A DNA stretch of 64,000 nt. Origin: Prunella strophiata. Taxonomy: Eukaryota; Chordata; Aves; Passeriformes; Prunellidae. Positions within the stretch are counted from its first letter, which is position 1. Each line of letters starts with the position of its first letter. The position numbers and the translations under genes were made by a program. The notes beneath the pieces are model-generated. The model worked only from the letters and a program-made list of their open reading frames with translations. It did not search any database and was not told the DNA's origin. The stretch is taken from assembly GCA_036583965.1 (NCBI GenBank), contig JAZBQD010000014.1, forward strand, positions 44,759,490 to 44,823,489, given 5' to 3'. Below are positions 1-9,740 of the stretch, piece after piece.

Positions 1-1110
1 GAGCATGAAACTCAGAATGCAGCACAACTCAAAGGCTGGATAAACCAGCTAAGTTTCAATGTCAATCATCTCCATACTGATGCCATACATTTGAATATAG
101 ACATGTCTCAGTGCTCAAACTTGTTTGGATTATCCATATGACACTGACACTCTCTAAATCATAAGGCAAAAGAAATTATTTTCCTTACTGTTTTATGATG
201 CATTCCATATTAGAAATGTGCCAGGGAAATAAGACTTCCTTCAATCTAAAATAAAATTTTTTTCAAAGCAGTCTTCCTGTAGCTCTTCTTACACAGCCTG
301 ACGTGTTAGCTGCACTGTGCTTCTCTCAGGATTGTGAAATACAATGTATTGTAACTTGTCATCCTGGGAAGCGACTAGCCACGTAACCACAGCAGGGCAG
401 AGGTTACTGCAGGCCTGGGATGGTGTCTGGTCCTTGCAGAGTCCGGGCAGCACAATGCAGCCACCATAAACTGTTTTTTGACAACCGAAGTAGCTAAGTT
501 CCAGCGAACTCAGCTGCTTCCAAACGACCAGCAATGCCTCTGTTCACAGCGCAGGTGAGGTACTAATTCTAGTGGCTAAGTTTAATTTTAAGGAATCATT
601 TTATGTTTACTTGCTTACTGTTCCTGGCCCTTCTCCTGGGATGTAAACCGCCATACACAAGACACTTCGCCACTTAGCCACAGCCTCCCCTACTGCTGGC
701 CCTGCTGGAACATCGTTTCCATAGAGGCCGCAGCGAAACAGAGTCAGAACTACAAATTTCATTTTTTAGTCGAATTTCCTTCACTTCACGGACCCTGCAC
801 ACCTATTCCAGAGTCCTTAGACGCTGTCATGTCATCGCCCCCTGCCCCAAGTTCCGTCCGTCCGCTGCGAGGGACGGTCTGTGTGATTACGTCCCAGCTG
901 TCCGCTCTTTATTCCCTACACTTTCCCTTTCCCCAGGGGATCAGCGTCATTCCCCTCCAGCCTCCCGGGACCAGCTGGGGTTCCAAGGCGACCACCAGCG
1001 TGGTCGACCCGTGGCGCTGCGTCTTTCGGCAATTTACTTCCGCGCTGGGGCTCGCTACTACCCCCACGGGCAGCGCTCACCCCGACCCTGCCCCGCTCCG
1101 CGGCCACTCA
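1..1110 (-). other. THAP5: THAP5 intron 1 (5' part, runs off the window)
   Basis: The first THAP5 exon ends in a clear donor at 1111 on the minus strand, so everything to its left in the window should be intron 1. I see no second THAP exon here: none of the minus-strand frames carries the expected continuation of the THAP zinc finger. An 81-codon minus-strand open frame at 289-534 has no recognisable family and no convincing splice context, and I treat it as chance. The right end (from about 830) is already part of the CpG island. A TGACGTGT element lies at 299-306. Confidence 0.7.
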
Positions 1111-1111
1111 C

Positions 1112-1194
1112 GGGTAGAAGCTGAGCTTGCGCTGGTCCTTGGCGGTCTGGCCGCCGCGGTTCTTGCAGCGGGTGGCGGCGCAGTACCGCGGCAT
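1112..1194 (-). CDS. THAP5: THAP domain-containing protein 5, first coding exon (partial gene)
   Basis: The minus-strand ATG at 1194-1192 opens MPRYCAATRCKN, the typical start of a THAP-type C2CH zinc finger. Cys5 and Cys10 are the first two zinc ligands, and the frame continues to KLSFY. The exon ends after two bases of codon 28, followed by a GTGAGT donor at 1111-1106. It encodes 27 complete codons. THAP domains are sequence-specific DNA-binding modules, and THAP5 is a nuclear protein linked in the literature to cell-cycle control and apoptosis; that role is known from the family and is not visible here. The remaining zinc ligands and the rest of the protein must lie on exons to the left of the window. 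The frame stays open upstream to 1620, but the THAP domain starts at the protein N-terminus in this family, so ATG 1194 is the chosen start. Confidence 0.9.
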
Positions 1195-1206
1195 GGCGGC
1201 CACCAC

Positions 1207-1360
1207 GGGCCGGGCCGGGCCGGGTTGGGTTGGGCCGGGTTGGGTTGGCTGAGTTGGGCCGGGCCGGGCCGGGCCGGGCCGGGTTGGGTTGGGCTGAGTT
1301 GGGCTGGGCCGGGTTGGGCCGGGTTGGGTTGGGTTGGGCCGGGCCGGGCCGGGCCGGGCC
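1207..1360. repeat. GGGCC/GGGTT pentanucleotide minisatellite in the promoter
   Basis: About 30 pentamers, mostly GGGCC and GGGTT, fill 154 bp on the plus strand, beginning 12 bp upstream of the THAP5 ATG. Two variant blocks (GGCTGAGTT at 1247-1255 and GGGCTGAGTT at 1291-1300) each follow a GGGTT pair, which suggests a duplicated unit of about 45 bp. Every pentamer supplies a G-run, so the plus strand satisfies the G-quadruplex pattern many times over. The array probably lies in the THAP5 5' UTR or core promoter. Confidence 0.95.
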
Positions 1361-1442
1361 GGGGGCGGCGCCGCCTCCTCACAGCGCCCCCAGCGGCGGG
1401 GGGCGGCAGCGCCGCGGGTGCGACCTCCCGCGTGCGCCGCGT

Positions 1443-1478
1443 CACGTGCGCCCCGGCGACCAATGGCGCAGCGCTTCG
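1443..1478 (+). promoter_or_regulatory. E-box plus CCAAT box near the DNAJB9 start
   Basis: CACGTG is at 1443-1448 and CCAAT at 1460-1464. Nine bases after CCAAT comes CTTCG, which matches the second half of the ER-stress element (CCAAT-N9-CCACG) at only three of five positions. DNAJB9 is a well-known target of the unfolded-protein response, so a degenerate ER-stress element would make sense, but the match is weak and is an inference. Confidence 0.35.
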
Positions 1479-1489
1479 TGTAGGAACCG

Positions 1490-1570
1490 CGGGGGGCCGG
1501 ACTGCGCGAGCGCCGGGCGGGCGGGAACGGCGGCGCTGAGGGGCGGCGGGGCTGCGGGGCCGGCACTGAG
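1490..1570 (+). other. DNAJB9: DNAJB9 non-coding exon 1 (5' end approximate)
   Basis: The coding part of DNAJB9 begins just after a strong acceptor at 5285, so a separate 5' UTR exon is expected upstream. The best candidate donor in the CpG island is CTGAG followed by GTGAGG at 1571. A second possible donor (GG before GTGAGG) lies about 33 bp further on. No ATG occurs between about 1480 and 1570. The 5' boundary given is a guess, since a transcription start cannot be read from sequence. Confidence 0.5.
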
Positions 1571-4500
1571 GTGAGGACGGCGGAGAAGGGCCGCGGCCGC
1601 TGGGTGAGGGCTCCGAGCAAGTGGAAGGTTGCTGAGGTGGGTAGAGTGAAGGCGAACGCGGAGGGGTTGGGAGGGGGGCGCTGGGAAGCTTGGGGACAGC
1701 GTGGGAAACTAGGCGGGGGGGCGGAGAGAGGGGCCTCTGAGGCTCGGTCCGGAGCATTTATTTGGAACTCTCTAGGCCGCGCTGCCGTGGTATTTCCCAG
1801 GCTGGCTGCGCTGGAGGTGGGACAGCGTCGTTAAATGCGGCTGTTAGCTCTGGCCAGCTCCGGCCTGGCCCCGCCCGATGGTGCGGTCCGGCTCCAGCGA
1901 GGTCTCCAGCGGTCTGGATAGGCAGGGTGATGCCAGCTTGATTCCTTCGTTTCCCTGTGCTCCAGGGCAAGATTCAGGAACCTTCTTCTGTATTTGCTTT
2001 CGAGTTCAGTATAGCAGAGACCAAGACAAGTACAAGCCCCTCCGTTTGACAGACTTACCTGTAGCTGCTTGAGGACTGGAAGACTTGCTTACTCATCAGA
2101 TTAGTCGTCGTAGGAGAACTGAGATAAGACCTCGGTGACTTTATTACTATTAGTAAGTTGCTTGCAGAAATATTTACAGGACGTGTGTAATATTCCACAG
2201 GTTAGTGTATAGCAATTCTGTAATGAAAGCAGTAGCAGAACACTAGTGATGCTCTGTGTTCTCTGAGTACGTGAGACTTTGAATATAAGCATTTGTCCAA
2301 GATTTTGGTTAATTACTTTCAAAGAAGGATGGAATAGGGTATTTGGGTTGCAAGATGAGGTAGCTTCTTATTTTCTAAATCTGACAGATTTTATTCTGGG
2401 TACATCATCCTTAAGCATTGCTTCATTGTGCAGCTATTGATAAATGTTGATAAACTAATGAAGAACTGATTGTTATCACCTCTGCAGTACTTTGGATAAA
2501 CATTAGACGGTGCACTTATTATACAAAGGTGAATAATAGTTGAGATCTGTACCTGCTCACCCGACAGAGTTAAATAGTTAATATGTGGCATAAGGTCTCT
2601 TCTTGACAGATGTACCTAAATAAAGTACATAGGTAATTATTTGAAGAGCTCATTGTGGCATGAGCTTGTGTGCAGAAATTATTGAATTCTGGAATGTGGT
2701 TTAAGTAGCTACAGTATATGGCTTGGAAAGTGCAACTTATGTGCCCCTTTTTGATTGAGAAACAAAACAGAGGGTAAAGAGACATAAGCAAAAAAAGTAT
2801 TTAAAAGAGACTTTATTTGAAAAGGATTGTAAAAATAGTTAGGGATGGCAGGGCTGAAGTAGTTGCCAGTAGCAACACTAAGATACTGACAGCATGTAAA
2901 ATAGGTATTTTCTAACAAGGAAATTCAAATGACAGTATCTAAATATAAGACTTGCTCTCTCTGATAACCCTATGAAGTTTAAAATGCTACTTATACTGGA
3001 GTTGTATTTGGTTTTTATTTACATCTTATTCTTAAATAGGAGTTTGATTGGTATGTTCAAGGACAGCATTAAATCTGTGTTTGCTAGTTTAAAAAATAGT
3101 AAAACTTAAATCCTGTTTTTTTACTTTAGAAATCAAATATATAGCAAAGATATATATATATATATATATAGGTAATTACAGAAGTCCTAATGTAAAAAAC
3201 TAGAAAAAGAAAAATTCCTGGTGTATTTTGTTTTCAAAAATAATACAAGTTGAGATGGTGAGCCAGAGCAGAAAACCTGAAGGACTAACTTGATGATCTC
3301 CAGCTCTCATGAGTTATGAAAGAGGGTTTTGCTCTTAATGGAGGAAATAAACTGTTCCTTTTAGCTCATTTCAGTGTTCAGTAGTAGAAGCAGGATGGTT
3401 GACCTTAAGAGAGAGCAGCAGGTGATTATGCAAGCATGATGCAGGTGTGGGTTAATGAGATAAATAAAAACAATCACATATGTGAGATGAGCACATAAAT
3501 CTGCATCTATAAAGCACAAACAGGAAGAAAGCCCCATAAGCATGGAAGGATGTACATGTGTATAGTTCTTAGTGCCAAAGTGGTAAAATTTCAGGTTAGT
3601 GAGGTGGTGAGAGAAGATATGTGGGAAAACTTGGTACTAAAAATATGTCTGATATTGTGCATGAAGAACACTGGAAAGAACTGTCCATTTGCTATCTAAG
3701 TACACTGATCAAAATACAATTTGTTTCAACTGCTGCCCCTTAACACTTGATACCATGCAGGCTGCTGGCCAAATAAATGCTTAGGAGGGCATGGGTAGAT
3801 TAATCTTGCAGGCCTTTTGCTCTTGTCTCACAGCATTCATTTTAGCCCCCTGACTTACCTATTAGAAATGGTATTCTTTTTTCCATTTTTGGCTCTTGCT
3901 TTTTAATTTTGTTTAGAGGTAATTGACTTTCAGGTAAATGTTTAATTTTCATATGTATCAGGTATTCAGAGGTTTTGAATTCTGCCTGACAGATATTGGG
4001 TCCCATGCTGGCTAGCAAAAATGTTCTGACTTTAATGGTGCTCAGGCTGTAAGTTTGTTTATTCAACTTTCAGGAAAGTAACACCAATCATCTCTGAGTT
4101 GTTCTTACATTACATTTAAATCAGTGTAATCTGGTGGGGGGACATGTTACATCTGGCATGTTCAGGGTCTTGTTGTCCATCCTTCTGGTCAGGTGTCAGC
4201 CAGCATTCTGTCTTTGAACATTTGCCTTTCTGCACTCTATGTTTTAAATATAATATGCACAGGCATATTATCTGTTCTCACCTTCAAGTAGGAACAGCTC
4301 ACTCTGTCCTTCATGAAAATCATGCGACATCATGTGGCTATGTGGAACTGTTTCTTTAAGTCGTTATATATGCCACAATTTTCCCCTAAATTCTCATATA
4401 TTTGTTTCAAAATATATCTTTTTGACAGATGAGTTGTTGAAAAAAAAAAAGAAGTTACAGCTTTTAATTATTGTTGAAGCTACTTGTCTTGTATAAAAGG

Positions 4501-5285
4501 CTTTTTTTGCCTTCAGTTCCAACACTGAGGGTTTCATATGTAAACCTTTCTATGCAGTGGTGTTTATGAGATGAATTCTTTACTATCAAAGATATGGTAG
4601 GTGTTTTCCTTTACAATGCAGTCTGATATGCAGATCAGCCAAGCCAACCTATTGTTCAGTAGAGGAAAGTGTGCATTACTTGACTGAACTCTGGAAATGA
4701 ATGATCTGCTCTTTATTATGTTCACCTTAGGTGGGTTAAACAAACTGAAGCTGAGCACAAGGGTCTAATAGTCTTGTCTTCCTGCACCCCACAGTCATCT
4801 CTAGGCCAGTTGTGTTTTCAGGCTCCTATTGTTGCACCAGCTAATCAGTGATTTGGTCTTGCAGTAGGGTCAGTTTTTGCAGCCTGTGCCTAATTTAGAG
4901 CTGCTCTCTTTGGGGCTCTAGAACTCAAGGACTGAAGTAAAGCTAGTTCAGGTATGGTAGTGTGAAGTGTTAGATGCAATGAAATGTGCTGTGTATTTGC
5001 TTCTGCAGCTTTGTATGACAATGATCAGTTAAGCATGAAACAAAGACAAACACTGAAAGTCGTTGTTACGCATGTGAAATGTCACTTTGCAGTATTTTCA
5101 CTTGCATATTCTGTGAATATGAAAACAGTGTAATGGAGTTTGACAGGTGTAGAACACGTGTGCTTACGAGTCTGTCATTGACTCCTGAAACACACTGGTC
5201 TTCCTCTGCCCACCTACAGCTGTAACTAAGTTGTTGTGGAATGTAAAACAACTTGTTCTTCAAGTATGTTTCCTTTTCTTTTTAG
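1571..5285 (+). other. DNAJB9: DNAJB9 intron 1
   Basis: This is bounded by the candidate GTGAGG donor at 1571 and a good acceptor (pyrimidine run then TTTAG) ending at 5285. After the CpG island ends near 1.85 kb the sequence is AT-rich and shows no coding frame I can support. It contains a short TA dinucleotide run at 3150-3170 and an A run near 4440. I recognise no interspersed repeat in it. Confidence 0.6.
3150..3170. repeat. (TA)10 microsatellite
   Basis: A perfect TA dinucleotide run of about 21 bp lies inside DNAJB9 intron 1. Confidence 0.95.
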
Positions 5286-5296
5286 GAACTGGAGAA

Positions 5297-7744
5297 ATGG
5301 CCACTACACAATCTGTCTTCACATTTGCTCTGTGCATTTTAATGATAACAGAATTAATACTGGCTACAGAGAGCTATTATGATATCTTAGGAGTTCCAAA
5401 AAATGCATCTGACCGCCAGATTAAGAAGGCATTTCACAAGCTGGCTATGAAATACCACCCAGACAAGAATAAGAGTCCTGGAGCAGAAGCAAAATTTAGA
5501 GAAATTGCTGAAGGTAATATACACTATCATTTGTCACAATAATTTGACATTGTGTCTTATATCTATAACCTAAGTGCATTTTGTTTTTACTGAAGAAGTA
5601 TAAAGGGTTTTTTTTTCTGAATTCCACCTAAGTGCTGTCAGATATCAGGCATCAAAATCTGAGTTGTTTCTGTGTTCTTGCACATAGGAAGGCCTTTTAC
5701 ACAGTTTATGCATTTCTGCTTATTGGGCTTTTTGCATATTCTTCTCACAAAAAATACTTGGTAGTAGGACAGCTTTAGCCTTAGGAGGTTAATTTTTACT
5801 TTTTCATAAGTGAAAATTTACTGTTTCATAAGTTCTGGCTCAGGATTACTACCAGGTCTTCAGGCAGGCCTAACAGCAACCCTGCAGTAACTATGAGGAG
5901 ATGATAAGAAAACACACAGCAGGGTTCTTCAGTGGTTCATGGGGGAAATACAATAGACAACAGGTGCAGGTTGTTCAAGTGGTTATAAGGAAAAAAACTT
6001 TTTCACCTTCAGGATAATGGTTGGATTTGAGGATCTCTGAGTTCTTTTCCAGTCTTAACAATTCTGTGATTTTGTTCTACAGGCCAGTGTTAGAACAGAT
6101 TACCTAGAGAAGTTGTGCAGTCTCCAACGTTGGATACTTTTTAGGAATGACTGGGTAAAGCTGCTGACTAACCTAGTCTGATCTCAGAACTGCTCCTACT
6201 TTGAGCAGGAGGTTAGAGTAGAGGCTGAGGTCATGTCTAACTTGAGCTATCTGTGATCCTACAAATAAAACACAAGTATTGTGTGACATAAAGTCGTGCA
6301 AGTGGATAATCAAGAACAGAAAGACTTGCTGAAAAATAAGGTATACCCACTTGTAGACTCAGGTGTAACATCCACCTATTCGTGTAGTTCTCTTAACTAA
6401 GCTAAATGTGGTTTCTGGCTTTTACCTTCTTGTCTGCAGAAGAGTTATTTTGAAAGAAAAGTAGTTAGGTATATAATGAAAGGGAGTGACAGCCTCATTA
6501 GATACTTACTGCAGTTGTTAGCACCTACTACAGGAGGAAGTAGGAACTCTTAAATGTTGAATTATATAGAATAATTGCAACTCTTTGACAGGTAAAATGA
6601 AAAGGAGTTTTTAAAATATTTAGTTATCAGAATGGGTATATTTTCTGTCAGTTTCTGCCTTAGAGTACCAGTAGCTGTAGTTCTAAACCAAAGATTGGAG
6701 GGAAATCTAATTTCATTTTGGCTATATCTAGTCACAAAATTTAGGTTTATTGCCAAACTTGAGAAAAATTGAGAATTGGCATATGGTGAAATTAATTTTC
6801 TTTATCTCCTCAGTGTTTATGTTGTTGCTTGTAACTGGTGTAGCTAGAACTTGATGGGTAGCAAGTAGCTTTGCAGACGTTGCCCTGTGTTTCTGTGATA
6901 GGAGTGCAGCAGATCCTTTGTCTTGCTAGGTAGAGCTCCTAACGCATCTTTCCTCCTTCAGGCTTTCTCATCACCAGCTCTCATTGTTATTTTGTTTCAA
7001 ATCTAAACCCTAATATTTGTTGGTAGTTAAACTGTGTTGTGTAACCTGTGTAACCTGTCCTCATAATATAGCTCTGTTTGTTTTATTGTAAGTAACTATT
7101 TTGATGCAGTTTATTTTGGTTTGGAGAAAGGTAGATAAATGTTGAGTTCTTGATTGGGCTTGAACATTGAATGAAAGTCTTGTTTAAAATTTCTTTGGTT
7201 CAGAAAGAGTGGGAGAGAAAGCTGCTGTTCTTTGTATTTGTGTATGGTTTTCTTTTTTTTCTGTTTTTTAAATGGAAATGAGCTGTAACTTTTTTTTTTT
7301 TTAACATAAACAGCATATGAAACGTTGTCAGATGAGAATAAACGAAGAGAATATGATCAGCTTGGCCGTCATGGAGGAAGAGGAAGTAATGGAAGCCCGT
7401 TCCATCAGTCATTTAATTTCAACTTTGACGATCTGTTTAAAGACTTTGACCTATTTAGTCAAAACTCACGGTCAAAAAAGCACTTTGAAAATCACTTCCG
7501 AAGTCATCGGGAGGGTCACAACCGGCAAAGACGTTCTTTCCAAGAGTTTTCTTTTGGAGGTGGACTCTTTGATGATGTGTTTGAAAATATGGAAAAGATG
7601 TTTTCATTCAGTGACTTTGAAAATGCACACAGACACGCGGTGCGAACTGATGCCAGGTTTCATGGATCCAGCAAGCACTGCAGGACTGTCACTCAGAGAC
7701 GAGGAAACATGGTTACCACATACACCGACTGTTCTGGACAATAA
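5297..7744 (+). CDS. DNAJB9: DnaJ homolog subfamily B member 9 (ERdj4), two coding exons
   Basis: The CDS joins 5297-5513 and 7314-7744 (216 codons including TAA, 215 residues). Both junctions are canonical (G before GTAATA at 5514; CAG ending at 7313) and complete a split Ala codon. Residues 1-23 form a hydrophobic signal sequence. The J domain follows (about 26-90), starting [12 protein letters not shown] and holding the essential HPD motif at residues 54-56, which stimulates the ATPase of the ER Hsp70 BiP. Next come a short Gly/Ser linker, a Phe-rich stretch ([10 protein letters not shown]), [11 protein letters not shown], and the conserved tail ending TYTDCSGQ. In the family this protein acts in the ER lumen, delivers misfolded clients to ER-associated degradation and restrains IRE1. 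I recall the human protein as 223 residues; the difference lies mostly in the linker after the J domain. The upstream open frame from 5231 is intronic read-through, so the Met at 5297 is the start. Confidence 0.98.
5514..7313 (+). other. DNAJB9: DNAJB9 intron 2
   Basis: This intron interrupts the J domain after codon 72, in phase 1. It has a GTAATA donor and an acceptor preceded by a T run (about 7290-7302) and TAACATAAACAG. The only recognisable insertion is a decayed CR1 3' end near 5.96-6.26 kb. No other gene is seen in it. Confidence 0.9.
5960..6262 (+). mobile_element. Decayed CR1 LINE 3'-end fragment(s) in DNAJB9 intron 2
   Basis: Two stretches resemble the well-known sauropsid CR1 3' region. 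One, near 6024-6078, reads like the terminal 'ttggact..gatgatctctgaggtc..ttccaacc..attctgtgatt' tail. The next, 6083-6260, resembles the preceding 'gaacaggctgcccagagaagttgtggagtctcc' segment and ends with a 'ttgagcagg.ggttag' motif. The order suggests two overlapping or nested insertions, both in the plus orientation and heavily mutated. There is no coding capacity. Confidence 0.7.
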
Positions 7745-9740
7745 TGTTTCCTTTCTTCTAAACTTTTCTTCTTTTCTCAACATCTTCATAATCTTTCTTG
7801 GTTTTGTGCTAACATGGAAGAAATTCTCTGAACTGTATTTTCTAAAAAACACTTAAATTACTATAAAGAAGGGGTAGGTGAAACTGATCTTCAGAATAGA
7901 AACAACATGCTGTTGGGAAGTAAATGTGTCAACAACTAATTAGAATGGGAGAGAAATAATCTCATGTGACAGAAAAAAATTATATATATTTCAATTTAGT
8001 AAACACTTTCCCTAAATTTGAACACAAAATATATATTTTTAATTTCAGAAGTGTAATATAATTTTTTCGTATAAGCCAGTTCAGGACTGATTGAATTACT
8101 GGTGTGTGGATTGAAGCAGAGGAGATAGTTTAATTTTGATGTGCTGCTTTTTTTTTTTAATAATTTCTTTCCAAGTTTGCATTTGCAGTTTTTGCCTGAT
8201 ACAGATTTACTGTGCAAATTACATAATTTACACAAAATAGCAGCAGAAATATGGCTTCCCTGTTACTCTCTCTAGCATTGCAAAAGTATTAGTAAAACCC
8301 TTACTTTTTGAAGTTGGAAAATAGCAAGGGAATATTCTAACATGGTGAGTGATGTAGGAATTAATTTTATTTCTGAATTGGCCTGAAACCATTTTAGGAT
8401 TTGAATAACCCTTGATTTATTTAGGGGACATAGGGATATTCACGTATGTCAGTTTGTGTGCACACAAAGTTTTCGTTTTGTTTTTTTTTCCCCCCCTTCC
8501 ACAATACAAATATCTCTCTGACAAGGTTTGGAAGGGCACACCCAAAGCACTCTTGTTTTATGCTTACTATATTATCACGTGTGCAATGTACTTTTTATGA
8601 CTCACTTTACTGAACTAAAATATCCCTCTGAGATCTTAGGAACTTCAGTAAGATAAGCTTGCCTACAGATTTGTGGTGTTCCTGGAAAGGTCTTAGTAAA
8701 AGCTACAGTGTTTATATTGGCAGATTTATTACCTGTCAGCAGGAATTTTTCAGCGTTGTGATTTGAGAGGTAAATTCTTAGCCTAACCACAGAGTAAAAC
8801 TGAAAATTACAGTCCTTGTATTCATCCAAGGCTTTGTGGGGCTGGAAACTGCTAATAAGGACAGTACTAACGGGTATTGATTTTAGCACCATGGAAACCC
8901 ACAACCAGTGTTAAACTACTTAAAACTAAAACGGAAGAAAAACCACCAGAAAATGCTGCACTACAAAACCCCCAAATACTTTAGCTGATGTCAGTCAAAA
9001 AGTTTGTTGTAACTTAGTTTAACTAGTAACTTCTGTTTAACTAGTCATACAGGTTCAGTATGTTAAATTGGCTGTTCCTTTAGAACTGGGAAGTAAGAAT
9101 TTACCTTTGAGGTTGATTGCATGAGCAAAATAAGCATTTTAACTAGCAGTGTTCTATATAGGCGTTGAGTTCTTAAAGTCTTAATTAAGAGATTTAACCC
9201 TTGGCTTCTCAGATGGATATTGAAAGCTGCCTATTTGCTAAGGAGCTTTAGCCTTCTCCTCAAGTGTAGATATTATTGCTTGTTCAGTTTTCATTGCCTA
9301 ATCCTTGGAATGGATTGTTGTGCTATATTAAGTGCTTTTCCTTTTCCATGTTCTTCTTTATTTATTAATAGACTAATACCTCATATATGGTCTTTATTAA
9401 AAGCCAGTAATCTGTGCAACATTATCGGAATGTGCAATATTCTTACGGTAAGAAAAGTGCTGGATTGAGTGTGTTTGTTTTTTTCACCCTTTTCTGTGTA
9501 AGTAGAGATTTTTGTTTCTTCTGTATAATTAATATATGATTCAAGCAAAAGTTGTGCTTTGTGTACATTTCTGCATTTATTTTCTTTAACATACTCCATT
9601 AGTCCTGTTCATGAATCAAACTGTCTGCCCCATTCATATCATAGGGGCATCCAAATGAACAAATTATTAACTTGAAGTTATGAATTGCTTTCTCTCACAA
9701 AGATTAAGTATTAAACAGAAGAGTATTTGTGAATGGCCTT
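7745..9740 (+). other. DNAJB9: DNAJB9 3' UTR (3' limit uncertain)
   Basis: The last exon should continue past the stop codon as a long AT-rich 3' UTR, as in other vertebrates where it is close to 2 kb. Candidate polyadenylation hexamers are ATTAAA at 9396-9401, ATTAAA near 9708, and AATAAA at 10261-10266. I cannot choose among them; a T/G-rich stretch at about 9463-9486 would suit the first. The open frames here are short and look random. Confidence 0.5.

Larger units (their letters stand above)
830..1850. promoter_or_regulatory. CpG-island bidirectional promoter of THAP5 and DNAJB9
   Basis: Base composition changes sharply from AT-rich flanks to very GC- and CpG-rich DNA over about 1 kb. 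The island holds the THAP5 start codon (minus strand, 1194) and the inferred first exon of DNAJB9 (plus strand, donor at 1571), so the two genes are head to head within a few hundred bases. No TATA box is apparent, as is usual for CpG-island promoters. Candidate elements are a CACGTG E-box at 1443-1448 and a CCAAT box at 1460-1464. Transcription start sites are inferred, not visible. Long open frames across the island on both strands come from its GC richness and are not genes. Confidence 0.85.

Noticed and set aside
289..534. Minus-strand 81-codon open frame in THAP5 intron 1
   Set aside because: It does not resemble the THAP5 continuation or any family I know, and its length is unremarkable.
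829..1757. Several long open frames on both strands (up to 236 codons) in the CpG island
   Set aside because: They come from GC-rich, stop-poor DNA and the pentamer array. Only the 83-bp THAP5 exon carries recognisable protein signal.
5231..5296. Apparent 22-residue N-terminal extension of DNAJB9
   Set aside because: It reads through the intron acceptor at 5285. The conserved start is the ATG at 5297, just after the acceptor.
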